This document shows positions 62,457 to 64,000 of a DNA stretch of 64,000 nucleotides, one piece after another; position 1 is the stretch's first letter; each line of letters starts with the position of its first letter. Position numbers and translations under genes: made by a program. This DNA is from Eudorina sp. 2006-703-Eu-15 (taxonomy: Eukaryota > Chlorophyta > Chlorophyceae > Chlamydomonadales > Volvocaceae). The DNA lies in contig BDSI01000027.1 in the NCBI GenBank assembly GCA_003117195.1, positions 928,001 to 992,000 on the forward strand. The letters are read 5' to 3'. Below the pieces are notes generated by a model, which saw only the letters and a list, made by a program, of their open reading frames with translations, was not told the DNA's origin and searched no databases.

Positions 62457-63497
62457 TCAGTGGTGGTGAGCGCCGTGCTTCCAGTCGTCACTGTAGTACC
62501 GGTTCCCCGTGTACTTGCAGACGGCTGGGTTCTCATAAGAGGTACCCTTCAGGGTGATGTACTCGACCTGCGCCGATGAGGGCCGACGAACTGGGTTGCT
62601 ATGTGTACATCGCAATCCAACCAGAACCTCATGTTGGAAGGCGCTGGTCGGTCCTTGTGCGCCTACTTGTGCGCCTACTTTCAAGGTGTTGGGTGTCCCT
62701 CGCAGCTGTGGACTGCAACCGTGCCGCCTCATGCGTAGCGCATCAACGTGACAACTCCTTCCCGATTGCGGCCTCCAGTAACGACTTCATCACGACGGTA
62801 TTAACATTCTAACGCAGATGCACTCACCGGGCAGCCCAGCGCTGGATCATCGCCTGTGGCCATCGCAAATTCAACCAGGTTTTGAGTTGGTCAGTATATT
62901 GGGAATTGCGGTTGTCCCCGGCGGGACTGTCAACCAGCAAGCGACACGACTCCACTCCCGCACTACATTACTTACTGCCATAAGAAGCCACCACAAGCCC
63001 CTTGACCTTAATGGGCTCCACCTCGTTGATGTACTCCATTGGCGACTTTCCTCCCTTCACACAGAGGGGAACACCAAGGACGGGCAACCGGCACGAACTC
63101 GAAAGCACTCACAACAAGCATCCCGACGAGATATCGACCCCTCATTGAAGGCATGGCAGTTCAGCAAAAACCCTCTCAACGCGAGGCTTGCTGCAAACTT
63201 CCCGAAAGATTCCTAACTTGGCGTCATTCCGCGCCGTGCCCCTAATCAACGCACCTGCAGCCACTTGTCGGTGTGGTTCTTTATTCCATCTCCCAGTCCC
63301 AAGCCGCTCGTCGCGCGCAAATCGCCCTTAGGAACGATTCCACCAATCGTCTCAGGAATGTCTTTCAACGTTGCTGCAGGAATGGCAACTGCCTTCCAGT
63401 CAATACCGGTAACGGCTGGCGCTTTTGTGGAAAGCGAACCGCAAATAGTCCTGCCAAGTAAGCGACCAGCACTCGCGCTAGCGCTTTGGAGGGCCAT
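62457..63497 (-). CDS. NDUFS6: Mitochondrial complex I subunit NDUFS6 (13 kDa), zinc ligands altered
   Basis: An accessory subunit of NADH:ubiquinone oxidoreductase near the matrix arm; it normally binds zinc. Four minus-strand exons, 63497-63255, 63054-62976, 62853-62828 and 62567-62457, join in phase into 152 residues. The N-terminus is an Arg/Ser/Ala-rich mitochondrial presequence (MALQSASASAGRLLGR). The conserved core is INEVEPIKVKGLVVASYG, then DPALGCPVEYITL, then NPAVCKYTGNRYYSDDW and a His-rich end (HGAHHH). In well-studied homologues the zinc ligands are Cys, His, Cys and Cys (pattern AC...GHP...CxxC). Here these positions read Ser105, Cys115, Cys133 and Thr136. The third exon is only 26 bp. 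The family assignment rests on the core pattern and is good but not certain. Confidence 0.8.
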
Positions 63498-64000
63498 GGC
63501 GTGCTTACGCAAAGCAGCTGGCCGAATCACTTCACACAGCCATAACCATCGGAAAAGCGAATCGTATTTAGGAGTAGTCGGGAAAGTCGTACCAAGTCGC
63601 AGGGACAATAGCTCACAGTATTACCGTTTCCTCTTAACGAACAAATGGATGAACTAGTGCAAGTCTGTAGATATTATGAGGACCTTGCGCTGTCTTGCTT
63701 CGGGCCATACGGCAGGTCCGTTCTTTGAGCACGCAAAAGCCCGCACGCGTCCACCTTGGGCAAACGATGCATTGACAAACGCAGATTGAAGGCGGTGAAA
63801 GCGTCGCACAGCACGCCTGCCAGCATCTTCACTTCTATAAGCGGTCCCCTGTTTCAGGGTATGTACAACAATCCCAGTAGGCATGGCCTACCTCGCGACC
63901 GACTTTCCAATGCTGCGTATATGCAGGTGTGCGTCCCTTGCACGCTTTTGCTCAGTTGCTTGTGGCTGGAACAGCTGTGTCACAGCACGCGCAGTTCGGT
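63498..64000. other. Upstream region of NDUFS6 to window edge
   Basis: This 503-bp stretch should contain the NDUFS6 promoter and leader. An open frame on the minus strand at 63654-63884 has no supporting splice sites or known domain. Nothing else can be supported. Confidence 0.4.

Noticed and set aside
63654..63884. Minus-strand frame upstream of NDUFS6
   Set aside because: It does not join in phase with the NDUFS6 first exon, whose ATG and presequence are already convincing.

Overview
The window is nuclear DNA of a ciliated green alga, most likely a chlorophycean of the Chlamydomonas/Volvox type; the species cannot be fixed from sequence alone. The basis is: many short spliceosomal introns with clean GTGAGT/GTAAGT donors and GCAG acceptors in nearly every gene, GC-rich codons and Ala/Gly/Ser-rich low-complexity stretches, occasional TGTAA poly(A) motifs, and ciliary or basal-body genes (epsilon-tubulin, RIB43A) beside plant-type nuclear genes (PRP38B with an RS/RD tail, a TORTIFOLIA1-like HEAT protein). 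There is no operon structure. The first 17 kb is visibly more GC-rich than the rest.

I rebuilt 15 multi-exon gene models by hand. In all of them the phases join without an internal stop, with one ambiguous junction in the TORTIFOLIA1-like gene. From left to right: epsilon-tubulin (+, 5' end outside the window); a protein with a split F-box and C-terminal membrane segments (-); an unrecognised 1,879-residue helical-repeat-like protein in 15 exons (+); a RecQ helicase with a UBA-like N-terminus (+); a bZIP-like coiled-coil protein (-); a TORTIFOLIA1/SPIRAL2-like HEAT-repeat protein (-), divergent from MCM6 (+); DNA topoisomerase IB (+); a U-box/8xWD40 protein (+); RIB43A (+); Cpn10 (+); a MYND zinc-finger protein (+); a calmodulin-like four-EF-hand protein (+); PRP38B (-); a 113-residue coiled-coil protein (+); and complex I subunit NDUFS6 (-).

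The genes do not form one pathway, but themes recur. Epsilon-tubulin and RIB43A serve basal bodies and ciliary doublets. RecQ, MCM6 and TOP1 serve DNA replication and topology. Cpn10 and NDUFS6 are mitochondrial. MCM6 shares a 400-bp divergent promoter with the TORTIFOLIA1-like gene, with an E2F-like motif just before the MCM6 start codon.

A dispersed repeat family with two related but inverted ends (called X and Y here) occurs as one complete copy of about 330 bp and several half copies in introns. The points most worth a second look are the split F-box/membrane protein, an NDUFS6 whose zinc ligands are largely replaced, the inverted-half repeat family, the large unrecognised protein, and the small coiled-coil gene. 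All intron borders were read by eye and may be off by a base or use an alternative site. 'Not recognised' means not recognised by me; no search was run.
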